Source: Opitutales bacterium UBA5694 (lineage in GTDB: Bacteria > Verrucomicrobiota > Verrucomicrobiia > Opitutales > Opitutaceae). From it: a stretch of DNA of 64,000 nucleotides. Location: the NCBI GenBank assembly GCA_002420185.1, contig DIHO01000020.1:79127-143126 (forward strand). Reading direction: 5' to 3'. A program made the translations under genes and the position numbers. Shown one piece after another: positions 27,464 through 36,868 of this stretch (the stretch's first letter is position 1; the number at the start of each line of letters is the position of its first letter). The notes under the pieces are model-generated. The model was given only the letters and a program-made list of their open reading frames with translations. It ran no database searches and was not told the DNA's origin.

Positions 27464-29041
27464 ATGAAACCTCTATCACCCTTTTCCGTTTTCCGCCAAG
27501 CCGGTTTTCTAATGCTCGCCGGCATTCTTTTTACAGAATCCGCAATCTCACAAGACCGTCCCCCTGTGGCGAGCGTGTCGAAACCAAACATTCTTTTCAT
27601 TTTTGTCGACGACCAGTCGCCACTTACGCTGAGCGCCTACGGGAACCAGGTTTGCCAGACCCCCAATCTAGATCGACTCGCCCGCGAAGGAATGGTTCTA
27701 GATAACGCCCATCACATGGGTTCCTGGGTAGGTGGCGTATGCCTGCCTTCCCGCACCATGGTACAGACGTCTATCAATGTGTGGCGGACGCAAGACATCG
27801 CCAAGCGCTACCCACGCATGAATCCGAGAACCTACGTGCACCAGCCGAGGAAATTGCTCGCAGATCTTTCTCCCAACGATCCGGACTACTATAGTATGCC
27901 TGCTCTCTTCTTTCGGGCCGGTTACGACACCTATCGAACCTGCAAAATTGGCAATACCTACGAGGGGGCCAATCGACTGTACTTGGGACGCAACGACCAA
28001 ACCAACTACGGACCCGAAGACGAGACTGGAAGTTGGTGGCACGGGGAGCAAGTCATGAACTACCTTAAGGAGCGAGAGAAGGGAATAAAGGAAGACCCCT
28101 TTCTCTTATTCTTTGGCTTCACTCATCCGCATGACCCTAGAAATGGAAAGCCTGTCCTGCTTGATAAATACGGGGCTGATAATACAGATATTCCGACTTC
28201 TCCTAATCCCCTCGCCCCCCCACTCCAGGCAAACTACCTTCCCGCTCACCCTTTCCATCATGGTCATCCCGGACTTCGCGATGAGGTCGCAGTTCAGGGA
28301 GTTCTGCTCAAGAGAGATGAAGCCACCGTTAGAAACGAGCTTGGCCGCGAGTACGCCTGTATCGAGAATATCGATCGGCAGGTAGGCAGAGTGCTCGACA
28401 AACTCGAAGCAATGGGCGAGTTAGAAAATACCTACATCTTTTACTCTGCTGATCACGGCATAGCGGTGGGCCGGCACGGATTGATGGGAAAACAGAATCT
28501 CTACGAGCACACCTGGCGGGTACCTATGATCATTCGAGGACCAGGAATCAAAGCGGGCAGCCGGGCTCAAGGGAACACCTACCTCATGGACCTACTACCC
28601 ACTTTCTGTGATCTTGCGAGTATTGAAAAACCAATTACATTCGATGGTATTAGTTTTAAGCCCGTTCTCATGGGGAAAAGAAACACGGTTCGCGATGTTC
28701 TCTACGGAGTCTACAATGGAGGCACTAAACCGGGAATGCGATCGGTCAAAAAAGGAGACTGGAAACTGATAAAGTACGATGTACTTGATGGGTACATCCA
28801 GGAAACCCAGCTATTCAATCTGAAGGATAATCCCAACGAATTTCTAATTCAGCATCACGATCGTGCCTTGGTGGCGATGACTGGAGTCGAACCGAAGCGT
28901 CACCAAGTAAATCTTGCAGAAAACCCAGCCTACGCCACCAAACGAAAAGAAATGGAAGCCATTCTGCTAAGCGAAATGATAAAATGGGGAGACCCCTACC
29001 GTCTCTGGGACCAACCTCCCAGAGCCCAAAACAGGCAATAG
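27464..29041 (+). CDS. Secreted sulfatase (CLPSR type)
   Basis: 525 residues from the ATG at 27464 (a TTG 27 bp upstream is less likely). Signal peptide about 1-29. Sulfatase landmarks: ILFIFVDDQSPLTLSAYG (Asp 49-50), the signature Cys 93 in GGVCLPSRTMVQTS, FYSADHGIAVGRHGLMGKQ and the C-terminal subdomain (KKGDWKLIKYD, ETQLFNLKDNPNE). The WVGGV stretch before the Cys is uncommon. Substrate unknown. Followed by a decayed DUF1080 gene on the same strand. Confidence 0.88.
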   Translation: MKPLSPFSVFRQAGFLMLAGILFTESAISQDRPPVASVSKPNILFIFVDDQSPLTLSAYGNQVCQTPNLDRLAREGMVLDNAHHMGSWVGGVCLPSRTMVQTSINVWRTQDIAKRYPRMNPRTYVHQPRKLLADLSPNDPDYYSMPALFFRAGYDTYRTCKIGNTYEGANRLYLGRNDQTNYGPEDETGSWWHGEQVMNYLKEREKGIKEDPFLLFFGFTHPHDPRNGKPVLLDKYGADNTDIPTSPNPLAPPLQANYLPAHPFHHGHPGLRDEVAVQGVLLKRDEATVRNELGREYACIENIDRQVGRVLDKLEAMGELENTYIFYSADHGIAVGRHGLMGKQNLYEHTWRVPMIIRGPGIKAGSRAQGNTYLMDLLPTFCDLASIEKPITFDGISFKPVLMGKRNTVRDVLYGVYNGGTKPGMRSVKKGDWKLIKYDVLDGYIQETQLFNLKDNPNEFLIQHHDRALVAMTGVEPKRHQVNLAENPAYATKRKEMEAILLSEMIKWGDPYRLWDQPPRAQNRQ

Positions 29042-29121
29042 TACATTGACTTATTTCCTATTGCTAGCGGCACTATCCAACTATTATCCGCAAATACAAA
29101 TTCAATACACCGGAGCTACCG

Positions 29122-30049
29122 ATGCATATCCGTAGAGGACTTTCCCTTGTTCTTCTTACATTCTTCCCACTGGCCTTTGCAGAGACCTCTGGCACTCCCG
29201 TCCGGACCAATTCAGAGGCGGTTGCAAAGGGACGTCCCGATTTCCTCGTCCAAGGCGAGTGCCGAGGCAAGACCCATGGTTTGCGGATCGTCTCGGCACA
29301 GGGAAACAAATTTTACCCGTCTCGAAATAGTGGCGTCCTTTCCGGAGCCGGTTGGGATGAATCCCAGATTGAGCACCTATGGGGCGATCTCTCAGATACA
29401 CAGCGTTGGATAATTGGGTTCACGCCCATTGAGCTTCGTAACCTCGGAAAGACAAAATCTCCTCCGGGTTCGATTATCCTCTTCGATGGTTCCAACACCA
29501 ATGAATGGAAGGACGGCAAAATGCCAGATGGCGTACTCGCTACCGGCACGGCTAGCAAACGCACCTTCCAAGACTTTACCCTGCACTTTGAGTTTCGCAA
29601 CCCGTTCAAACCGAATCTCACTCTCGGCCATCGCGACAGAGGTAACAGCGGCATTTACATTTTTGGGTCCCATGAGTTCCAAATCTGGGATACATTGGGA
29701 TTGAAGTTTGACAAGAACGTCTGGAACGAAGCACCTCTCGAGACCGAACCGGATCCCTGGCGCGGGAGTCTCTACAAGTTCAAAAAACGGATGTTAATAT
29801 GCGCTTTCCTTCTCTCGCCTGGCAGAGCTAAAATAACCCGTTCCAGGTGCCGCGTCTCGAGAGCGGCGTCAAAGCAGAAAACGCCCGTATATCAGTCATC
29901 CCCAACGGCGTCCTCATACACGACGACATCAAGCTTCTTGGAGGAACTGGCAACGGTGGAAGCTGCCTGAAATCCCCAAAGGAACCCCCGATCTTCATGC
30001 CCATGGGAATCCCAACCACTTCCGAAATATCTGGATCGTAGAAAAATAG
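29122..30049 (+). pseudogene. DUF1080 (3-keto-disaccharide hydrolase) gene broken by frameshifts
   Basis: The first frame encodes a signal peptide and a good DUF1080 domain (GSIILFDGSNTNEWKDGK, FQDFTLHFEFRNPF, RGNSGIYIFGSHEFQIWD) up to GSLYKFK at about 29790. After an A-run the similarity moves to a second frame (TDVNMRFPSLAWQ, then a stop), then PRLESGVKAENARISVIPNG in a third stretch, and finally KLPEIPKGTPDLHAHGNP with FRNIWIVEK ending at TAG 30047-30049. At least three indels are needed, so this is decay, not one sequencing slip. The intact protein would be about 305 residues, secreted. DUF1080 proteins act on keto-sugars or bind glycans. Confidence 0.8.
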
Positions 30050-30067
30050 TTTAGATTCTTAATTGAA

Positions 30068-30658
30068 ATGAAAGGTATTCATCCAAGTCATCTGATACTC
30101 CTATTGTTAGACCTTCTGCTTGCGGGATGTGCGAGTATGGGGCCACAGGACACCGACCAATATATTTTTCTGGATAAGACCGAGACTCTATTTGTGCAAT
30201 TCGAGCATAGAGCGAGCCCAATCTATCAGGTTAACATGCCCGATGTAGCGAATTCCATGGAAAAGAATCGCCGCGAAGACTTCAGAGTGGTGCTAGCCAA
30301 TCTACTCTACGCTTATCAGCTTCCTATCGAAATTCGTATCTTAGAAGAGCGAGAAAATCCGGGGCCGGGCCCATTGCTGGAAATTCATGCCTTTCGATTC
30401 GAGCAAGACAATTCCGGTGACTTAGTTGCGGTTATCAGCGCCAAGCTCTCAAAGTACGGACAATTGAATACACTAGGAACTTACAATCACAGAGACACTC
30501 CCCCTCCGGGAGGAAATCGACAGATGATGGACAAGGCCTTTCGTGATGTAATCCGTAAGCCTCTCAGAGAGATGTTGGACGACTTGCAGCAGCACTTCCC
30601 TACTCCTGAGGAGATGGAGATTATCAACGAGCGTCTGAGGCCACTTGGTCAAGAGTAG
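30068..30658 (+). CDS. Predicted lipoprotein of unknown function
   Basis: 196 residues. The N-terminus has a lipobox LLAGC after a leucine-rich segment (about 5-20), so the product is probably exported and lipid-anchored. The rest is a soluble mixed alpha/beta domain with no family I recognise; it has a proline/glycine loop (DTPPPGGNRQMM) and an acidic C-terminal helix. The start lies 18 bp after the broken DUF1080 gene. It might be an outer-membrane assembly-type lipoprotein, but this is only a guess from size. Confidence 0.65.
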   Translation: MKGIHPSHLILLLLDLLLAGCASMGPQDTDQYIFLDKTETLFVQFEHRASPIYQVNMPDVANSMEKNRREDFRVVLANLLYAYQLPIEIRILEERENPGPGPLLEIHAFRFEQDNSGDLVAVISAKLSKYGQLNTLGTYNHRDTPPPGGNRQMMDKAFRDVIRKPLREMLDDLQQHFPTPEEMEIINERLRPLGQE

Positions 30659-31176
30659 CTTTATTAAATTCGGATTCTGAATTCCGACCGCAATTAGATT
30701 CTAGAAATCCAAGGACTACGAACCCCAGCAGCATTCAGGTTCGATAGCGGCAATAGTTTCAATGCACCTGGGGCTTGGTAAGATTCCTCACAAAATGCCG
30801 TCGGGAAATATTAGTGCTTACACCCGTGTCGCGTGAACTACCTTTCATTTTGCGTGTTCGGCTATTTTATATTATCATCGATTTCGGACTTTGGCGATTT
30901 CCCACTATTTCGCATCATCTTAATTTAAAGTATCCAATTTTTATTTACAATTTATAATCATTTTATAATAAAATGAAACTAATTAACCTTAACCACAAAA
31001 ACACAAGGTTTGCAAGAAATAAGGCAGTTGAACGACAGGACGAACGATTAAACTAATTAGAGGATATCGTAAGCTACTAATTTTGTATTTCTTGTGCTTT
31101 TTGTAGTAAAAATCTCCAATAGAATTTGAGATAGTCCAGGTTGAGAAGTCTATAGTCACGTAACCTGAAGATCCGA
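30659..31176. other. AT-rich intergenic region
   Basis: 518 bp, strongly AT-rich between 30860 and 31110, unlike the flanks. No gene was recognised. It contains a loose inverted repeat described separately. Runs such as TTTATAATCATTTTATAATA (30951-30970) make it a possible promoter-rich or transferred patch. Confidence 0.45.
30994..31106. repeat. Loose inverted repeat with ACAAAAACACAAG-type ends
   Basis: The left part (about 30994-31021) reads CACAAAAACACAAG and, after six bases, AAGAAATA; the right part (about 31084-31106) reads TATTTCTTGTGCTTTTTGT, nearly the reverse complement. The arms are about 20 bp with one insertion and are 65 bp apart. They could be ends of a small decayed element or parts of a stem. 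Low complexity makes chance possible. Confidence 0.35.
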
Positions 31177-32700
31177 CTAGCGATTTAAAAATATCGGTGA
31201 ACACCATGCCCACTGATCGTTGCGCTGTCGCACACGCATATAGTAGGAGCTGCCTTCCCTTTCACTATCCTCCCATTCCCCGGACCATTTCCACTGATTC
31301 GACGAGGGTGCACGATTGAAACGCCAAGCAGGGGAATCAATATCCTTCATTACTCCCGAGCGAGCTCCATCCATCAATGCGATCAACGGCCACTCAACTC
31401 GCTTGCCATTGAGGTTTGCCCAAACGGTTGCGTCTCGTGGCATACTCACTTCTAAACACACCCCTTGTGAAAGATTGGTTGAATTATTCGGATTACCGCT
31501 CGTGACGGTAACAAATCGAACGCACTGATCTCCTGTCTCCAGTACCTTACTGATGTAGTAGCTACCCGTGTCCTTCGCTTCCACGGGCGATACCACTTCA
31601 CGTCCGCGGAAGCGCGGCTCCACCGATTTAATTTCGCCATCCGTCAATCCCAACTCAACCTCCCAATTACAGGTTTTGTGACGGGCACCCCAACCAAGCT
31701 CCAAATAGATCTTCGTATGAACAAGATCGTCATTGGTTTCGCCAGTGGGTTCCATTTCATATTGTGAAAAACGCTTCACCAATTCGCCATCGCGCAAGAT
31801 GTCTACGCAATCGATGGCCCCGCCGGCTTGTAGGGAAAATTCGATACGTCTCTTTTCAGAAGCCGCAATCTCTGATCCCATAGGCAGGCCGTTCACTGCG
31901 AACCGCAAATCCATTCGGTCGCCAGTCAAAGCGAACATACGACGCTTCAATAATGCGTCCCAGACATCTTCGCGATTGCCTGACTCCGCCCAAAGCCCAG
32001 TCATTCCATGCCCGTAGCTGCCAGGATGAGCGCTGTGATGATCCGTACCGCCTGAAAATCCAAATTCATGCCCTTCCTTCAAACCATAATGAATTGTACT
32101 CTGCCAATCGCTTGGCCCCATGGAATGCAGAAACGGTTTAATGTTCTCCGACGATTCAGAACAGCCGTGCATCGAAAGCATTTCAACAAAGGGAGCAAAC
32201 TCGGGACTGAAGCTGTTCCAATCGATACCACGCGTACCTTTGAGATAGCCAAGATGGTGCGGCTGAGCAATGGCATCCCTACCCTGCTCTCGCAACGAAC
32301 GCAGTTGATCGTGCAATTCTTCCAGATCTCTTGGATACAATATCTCTCCCTCCAAGTCCTTGTAAAGCATATTGCGATCGCCACAGGTGCCGAAGTGAAC
32401 TTCAAAGCCTGGAAAGACAACGAAGTTTCCCTCATCGTTAAACTGCTTCAACGTCTCCATCATCTTTGGCCAACCGGCCTTTAGCTTGGCGAAGCCCTCC
32501 TCATGGAAATCAATAATGTACTGAATTTCATCGTTCGGCTCCGGCATATCAGGCCAATGTGCGTGGCCGGTAATGCTCACAAAATCGAGCTGCTCACGAG
32601 CGTTGCTCAAAGCATCCTCCAAAGATCCATGGGCATAGGAGATGCCGCAATGGTTGTGCATATCTCCAAAGAGAAGACTTAAATCTGAATAGGGATTCAT
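31177..32700 (-). CDS. PHP-type metal-dependent hydrolase with C-terminal beta domain
   Basis: 507 residues, no signal peptide. Residues about 8-260 look like a PHP/DUF3604-type domain: LFGDMHNHCGISYAHG (first metal His pair), DFVSITGHAHWPD, FPGFEVHFGTCGDRN, AIAQPHHLGYL and SGGTDHHSAHPGS. The C-terminal half is beta-rich and unassigned. Such proteins hydrolyse phosphoesters or other small substrates; the target is unknown. No close partner in the neighbourhood. Confidence 0.75.
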   Translation of the reverse strand: MNPYSDLSLLFGDMHNHCGISYAHGSLEDALSNAREQLDFVSITGHAHWPDMPEPNDEIQYIIDFHEEGFAKLKAGWPKMMETLKQFNDEGNFVVFPGFEVHFGTCGDRNMLYKDLEGEILYPRDLEELHDQLRSLREQGRDAIAQPHHLGYLKGTRGIDWNSFSPEFAPFVEMLSMHGCSESSENIKPFLHSMGPSDWQSTIHYGLKEGHEFGFSGGTDHHSAHPGSYGHGMTGLWAESGNREDVWDALLKRRMFALTGDRMDLRFAVNGLPMGSEIAASEKRRIEFSLQAGGAIDCVDILRDGELVKRFSQYEMEPTGETNDDLVHTKIYLELGWGARHKTCNWEVELGLTDGEIKSVEPRFRGREVVSPVEAKDTGSYYISKVLETGDQCVRFVTVTSGNPNNSTNLSQGVCLEVSMPRDATVWANLNGKRVEWPLIALMDGARSGVMKDIDSPAWRFNRAPSSNQWKWSGEWEDSEREGSSYYMRVRQRNDQWAWCSPIFLNR

Positions 32701-32833
32701 AGCGAAAAAGTTTTTTCAAAAGACCCTGTTGATCACCCGCTTATGGAACGCGATAACAGAACATCTGAATACGAATAAACCTAACCTTTTGATTTTCACA
32801 GACTTTTATCCAAACACTGGTATTTTTTCATTT

Positions 32834-33082
32834 TTATTCGATTACATCTTTGATTTCTACAATGAATCTCGACTCCGACATATCCATAACCAATCGCTCC
32901 AGATCATTCCAGAATTGATCCGGAATCTCCACCGAGACCGCCTCTAGATTTTGCAATGCCTTTTCTGGATTGCTGACTCCCGGGATGATGGTTGAAACCA
33001 TAGGATGGCACGGGAGACACTGTTTGTGGAAGGCTATTTTGCAGTAAATCCCCAGAATCAACCCACCAAAAGGCAATTCCAT
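32834..33082 (-). pseudogene. C-terminal remnant of an aldo/keto reductase gene
   Basis: The minus frame has an aldo/keto-reductase ending: HPMVSTIIPGVSNPEKALQ and NLEAVSVEIPDQFWNDL, the cofactor-side loop and last helix of the barrel. The preceding part (MELPFGGLILGIYCK) is short and the other 200 residues are missing. It has no neighbour of the same strand that it could belong to, so it is a relic. Confidence 0.65.
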
Positions 33083-33533
33083 TCTTTACTTGAACGTTCA
33101 TTTTACGAAAGCAGCAAGCGATAAAGCAAGTGCACAAAGTCGTTTCCCTAAAGGAGGACCACTGATAGAACAAAAAAGTCACCGGGAAGCCTAAAGAAAT
33201 GCCTTTCTTTCGCGGGAAAAAGCGAATCCTCAAAATTGAGAATAATGTATCAACTCGATTCGGACTTTGACGAGTCATCCAACCGTTTGAGCGTCTTCTC
33301 CCGCATCTCCGGCCAATTCAAAAATGAACCCCTGCTCGCAGAAAGCCAAAGTTACATGGCTCCCTGTTCAATAAGGCACCCTACTACAAGCTGCGGTTTT
33401 ATAGCCGTTATGAAGATTGATTCGGGAACGATACTTCGATGAAAGGTACACCAATCCTTGAAGACTCAGCTAAAAGCATCAGTCGTTCTCACATTAACGT
33501 AACCTAACCGCCAGGCTGGTCGTCCAATTTTTC
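33083..33533. other. Intergenic region with possible degenerate coding
   Basis: 451 bp before the multicopper oxidase. On the plus strand a stretch near 33380-33480 reads like protein with one stop (YYKLRFYSRYED, stop, FGNDTSMKGTPILEDSAKS), maybe another relic, but no family is recognised. Nothing else stands out. Confidence 0.35.
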
Positions 33534-35084
33534 ATGAAAACGGGTAGTACCACGTTGACGACTCAGGATAAACATAAACCAACTTCTATCAAATATGCTA
33601 AGAGAGCCTTAATGGGCCTTTTCCTTGTATTGATCGTTTTCTTACCAATCGCCTACTATCTAATCTATGTGCACACGGCAAACAGTGGACTCACATTCTC
33701 TAATTCTCTAAGAATTCCCGAGCTGCTTACTTTTAAGGACAAGGGCGGTCAGAAGGTCTTCGAATTGAAAGCGCAATACGGCTACTCAGAATTCCTTAAA
33801 GTAGGAAAGACTGAAACGATGGGATACAACGGCAATTTTCTTGGGCCTACTATTCGGGTGGATAAGGGGGATGAGGTAGTCATCAACGTCGCCAATCAAC
33901 TAGATGAAATGACCACTGTCCATTGGCATGGCATGCACGTGCCGCCCGACATGGATGGCACGCCTCACCAAATGATCCCTGCCGGAGGGACTTGGCAGGC
34001 ACGGTTTCCCATTTTGAATGAGGCGTCCACGATGTGGTATCACCCTCACCCTCACGGCAAGACTGCCCAACAAGTCTATCGTGGACTTGCGGGGCTCTTC
34101 ATCATCGATGATGAAAATAGCAAAAGTCTTGAACTACCAAGCCAGTACGGGATCGACGACATTCCCCTCGTAATACAAGAGCGGCTTTTCGACAAAGACG
34201 GATCACAGCGATACGAACTGAATCGGGGCGCCTACTATGGCGACACCATCCTCGTAAACGGGACTCACAATCCGCATGTTACGGTTCCCGCACGCAATGT
34301 CCGATTTCGACTTCTAAACGGGTCGAATGCACGAGCATACCACTTTGGATTCAATGATGATCGCCCGTTTTATCAAATCGCCACCGACGGGGGGCTTTTG
34401 GAATCCCCGCACTTGACGAAACGACTCAGACTCTCACCCGGCGAGCGAGCGGAAATCGTCGTAAATCTTTCCGATGGGAAAGAGACCCTGCTAAAAAGCT
34501 TTCCCGAGGATGAAGTAATACTCTTGGCCGAAGCGGTTTTTGCAGATGGCATCGGAAATGGTCATTTCGAGATTCTCAAAATTATTCCCGAACCGACAAA
34601 TGCAGAGCCGACTGACTTGCCTCATACACTCAACAAAATTGAACGCTGGCGACCCGAGGATGCGGTCCAGACTAGGCGAATGGTATTGGGCGGACCCATT
34701 CGGGAAGGGCGTCCTCCTCCAGGGCCCGGACCCAGAATACCGATCAACGGAAAGTTGATGGATATGGGCAGAGTCGATGAGGTAGTAAGGTTAGGCGATA
34801 TCGAGATCTGGGAAATTGTAAACCGCGGGGGCCAAGCCCACCCGTTTCACATTCATGATGTTCAATTTCTGATTTTGGATCGCGATGGAACACCAACTGA
34901 CCCTAGCGAATCTGGCTGGAAAGACACTGTTCTGGTTGAAACCAATGAGACCGTGCGATTCATCACTCAATTCAATACCTACGCTAATCCAGATATTCCA
35001 TACATGTATCATTGCCACATCCTAGAGCACGAAGATGGCGGTATGATGGGCCAATTCCTAGTCATCGATCCAGAGGCAGAGTAG
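33534..35084 (+). CDS. Membrane-anchored multicopper oxidase (CueO/CotA-like)
   Basis: 516 residues. An N-terminal anchor helix (about 25-45, LMGLFLVLIVFLPIAYY) follows a basic cytoplasmic tail. All four copper-binding motifs are present: HWHG (130-133), WYHPHPHG (169-175), HPFHIHDVQF (about 438) and HCHILEHEDGGMM (about 493-505), giving the type 1 and trinuclear sites; the axial ligand region ends in Met. It oxidises metals (Cu(I), Fe, Mn), phenols or similar with oxygen. No copper export gene is adjacent, so the physiological substrate is open. Stand-alone plus-strand gene. Confidence 0.93.
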   Translation: MKTGSTTLTTQDKHKPTSIKYAKRALMGLFLVLIVFLPIAYYLIYVHTANSGLTFSNSLRIPELLTFKDKGGQKVFELKAQYGYSEFLKVGKTETMGYNGNFLGPTIRVDKGDEVVINVANQLDEMTTVHWHGMHVPPDMDGTPHQMIPAGGTWQARFPILNEASTMWYHPHPHGKTAQQVYRGLAGLFIIDDENSKSLELPSQYGIDDIPLVIQERLFDKDGSQRYELNRGAYYGDTILVNGTHNPHVTVPARNVRFRLLNGSNARAYHFGFNDDRPFYQIATDGGLLESPHLTKRLRLSPGERAEIVVNLSDGKETLLKSFPEDEVILLAEAVFADGIGNGHFEILKIIPEPTNAEPTDLPHTLNKIERWRPEDAVQTRRMVLGGPIREGRPPPGPGPRIPINGKLMDMGRVDEVVRLGDIEIWEIVNRGGQAHPFHIHDVQFLILDRDGTPTDPSESGWKDTVLVETNETVRFITQFNTYANPDIPYMYHCHILEHEDGGMMGQFLVIDPEAE

Positions 35085-35233
35085 ATATCGGTTTCATTAA
35101 TTCCTTTTCGACCGAGATTGTGCCCAGTATAGCAATTGGTGGTATCACGCATGATATCAGGACCCAGGTACAAGCTGCTGTTTGATGGCGAATGAGGGTT
35201 GATTCCGTAAAGAGTCGCAGCAATGTTTGGGTA

Positions 35234-36655
35234 ATGTACCTTTTCAAACGCTTCCCAGTCATCCCATCATCAAGAATTGCCGCGTTTCTGCTGGCCACCA
35301 CTACGGTGTTCCCTCTCAACGCGGACCCACACATGCATCGCTGGGAGGAAGCCGGAAGGGACCCAGATCGAATTGCCCTCACATGGACCGGTGATCCTGC
35401 CACATCAATCGCGATAAGCTGGCGAACCAGCTCCGACATAGGGGAGGCTTTTGCTGAAATCGCCCTCTCCACCTCAGAGCCACGATTCGATTTCCACTCC
35501 AGTCGTCAAAAGGCAAAAACGGAATCTTTGGAGCTCAGTTCCATAACGGAAAACCATCAAGACGAAGTAAACTACCACTCGGTAGCATTTGAAGATCTTA
35601 AACCAAGCACAAAATACCTCTACCGCGTGGGAGACGGCGGTGACTTTTGGAGCGAATGGGTCGAGTTCCGCACCGCCTCCGACAAATCGGAACCGTTTAG
35701 TTTTGTCTACTTTGGAGATGCTCAAAACGACGTTCTTTCGCATTGGTCACGAGTCATTCGGGCCGCTTATGCCAAAGCGCCTACCGCCGGGTTTTTCCTC
35801 CATGCCGGTGATCTTATAAACGATGGGCATTTCGACGAACAATGGGGACAGTGGTTCAAGGCGGGAGGTTGGGTTCACTCTTCAATTCCTAGCGTCGTAG
35901 TGACGGGGAATCATGAATACCGGCCCTTACCGAATCGTGAAGCTGGCACCCGCTATCTAGCCCTTATGTGGCAACCTCAATTTCAACTTCCTACCTACGA
36001 TGTCCTGCCTACTGAACTGGCCGAAACTGTTTACTATCACGACTACCAGGGTGCCCGTATCATCGTTCTGAATTCGAATGTGATGCACGAACAGCAGGTC
36101 GAATGGCTAGACCAGCGTTTGGAAGAAAACCCAGGGGAATGGTCCATCGTTACCTTTCACCACCCCATGTTTTCCTCGGGCAAAAATAGGGACAACCAAG
36201 CGATGCGAGATCTTTGGAAACCAGTCCTGGACAAACACAAAGTGGATCTTGTCCTACAGGGGCACGACCACACCTATGCCCGCGGTCATATTCCCGTTAG
36301 CATGCGCACCAACAGCAAGAGCCAGAACGTTCAAACCATGTACATAAATTCGGTGAGTGGCCCCAAAATGTATGAATTCATGGAGACGGGTTGGGATGTC
36401 TATGCACCAGAAGGCGTTGTACTCGATCGCAGCGCTGAGAACAGCCAGTTTTTTCAAGTGGTTTCTATTGATGGGTCAAAACTGACCTATAAGGCGTTCA
36501 CCGCCAACGGGCTACTCTATGACGCTTTTCAATTGATCAAAAAGAGCAATGGGCCCAAACGGATTTCTCGTCTACCCGTGGATGTCGACAAAGAATACCG
36601 ATACGAAAATACCGGCCCTTACGGCAGGGGGCCAGCGAAAGCAATCACCAAGTAG
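35234..36655 (+). CDS. Secreted purple-acid-phosphatase-like metallophosphoesterase
   Basis: 473 residues from the ATG at 35234, which starts a signal peptide; an ATG 42 bp upstream is possible. A fibronectin-like N-terminal domain of the purple acid phosphatase type (ALTWTGDPATSIAISWRT, LKPSTKYLYRVGDGG) is followed by the metallophosphatase: FSFVYFGDAQND, FLHAGDLINDG, VVTGNHEY, TFHHPMFSSG and LVLQGHDHTYARG, covering all five metal motifs. Likely releases phosphate from extracellular esters. It follows the oxidase by about 150 bp. Confidence 0.9.
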   Translation: MYLFKRFPVIPSSRIAAFLLATTTVFPLNADPHMHRWEEAGRDPDRIALTWTGDPATSIAISWRTSSDIGEAFAEIALSTSEPRFDFHSSRQKAKTESLELSSITENHQDEVNYHSVAFEDLKPSTKYLYRVGDGGDFWSEWVEFRTASDKSEPFSFVYFGDAQNDVLSHWSRVIRAAYAKAPTAGFFLHAGDLINDGHFDEQWGQWFKAGGWVHSSIPSVVVTGNHEYRPLPNREAGTRYLALMWQPQFQLPTYDVLPTELAETVYYHDYQGARIIVLNSNVMHEQQVEWLDQRLEENPGEWSIVTFHHPMFSSGKNRDNQAMRDLWKPVLDKHKVDLVLQGHDHTYARGHIPVSMRTNSKSQNVQTMYINSVSGPKMYEFMETGWDVYAPEGVVLDRSAENSQFFQVVSIDGSKLTYKAFTANGLLYDAFQLIKKSNGPKRISRLPVDVDKEYRYENTGPYGRGPAKAITK

Positions 36656-36700
36656 GGTCTCAATTAATTAGATACCCCAGACAGCTCTCTGATAAATCGC

Positions 36701-36792
36701 ATGAAATAGGTGACATTGGAACAGGCTGGGTCGCAGAACTTCATCTCGATGCACTACGGCAAATTGAAGGGGCGGAAGTGATAGCTACATGA
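36701..36792 (+). pseudogene. N-terminal fragment of a Gfo/Idh/MocA oxidoreductase gene
   Basis: After ATG at 36701 a one-base loss shifts the frame; reading from 36709 gives DIGTGWVAELHLDALRQIEG then AEVIAT and a stop. This is the beta-alpha-beta start of a Gfo/Idh/MocA NAD(P)-binding fold (GTGWVAELH). Only about 30 residues remain. It lies beside the intact Tat-exported paralogue that comes from the other strand. Confidence 0.55.
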
Positions 36793-36868
36793 TTCCTCCT
36801 CCCGTCTTCTCCTACGAATACTGGTCATCCTGCATCCCGAAAACCCGGGCGTACCCTGTTATCAATTA

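Noticed and set aside
27698..28051. 117-codon ORF opposite the sulfatase at 27464-29041
   Set aside because: Fully inside a conserved sulfatase catalytic region on the other strand.
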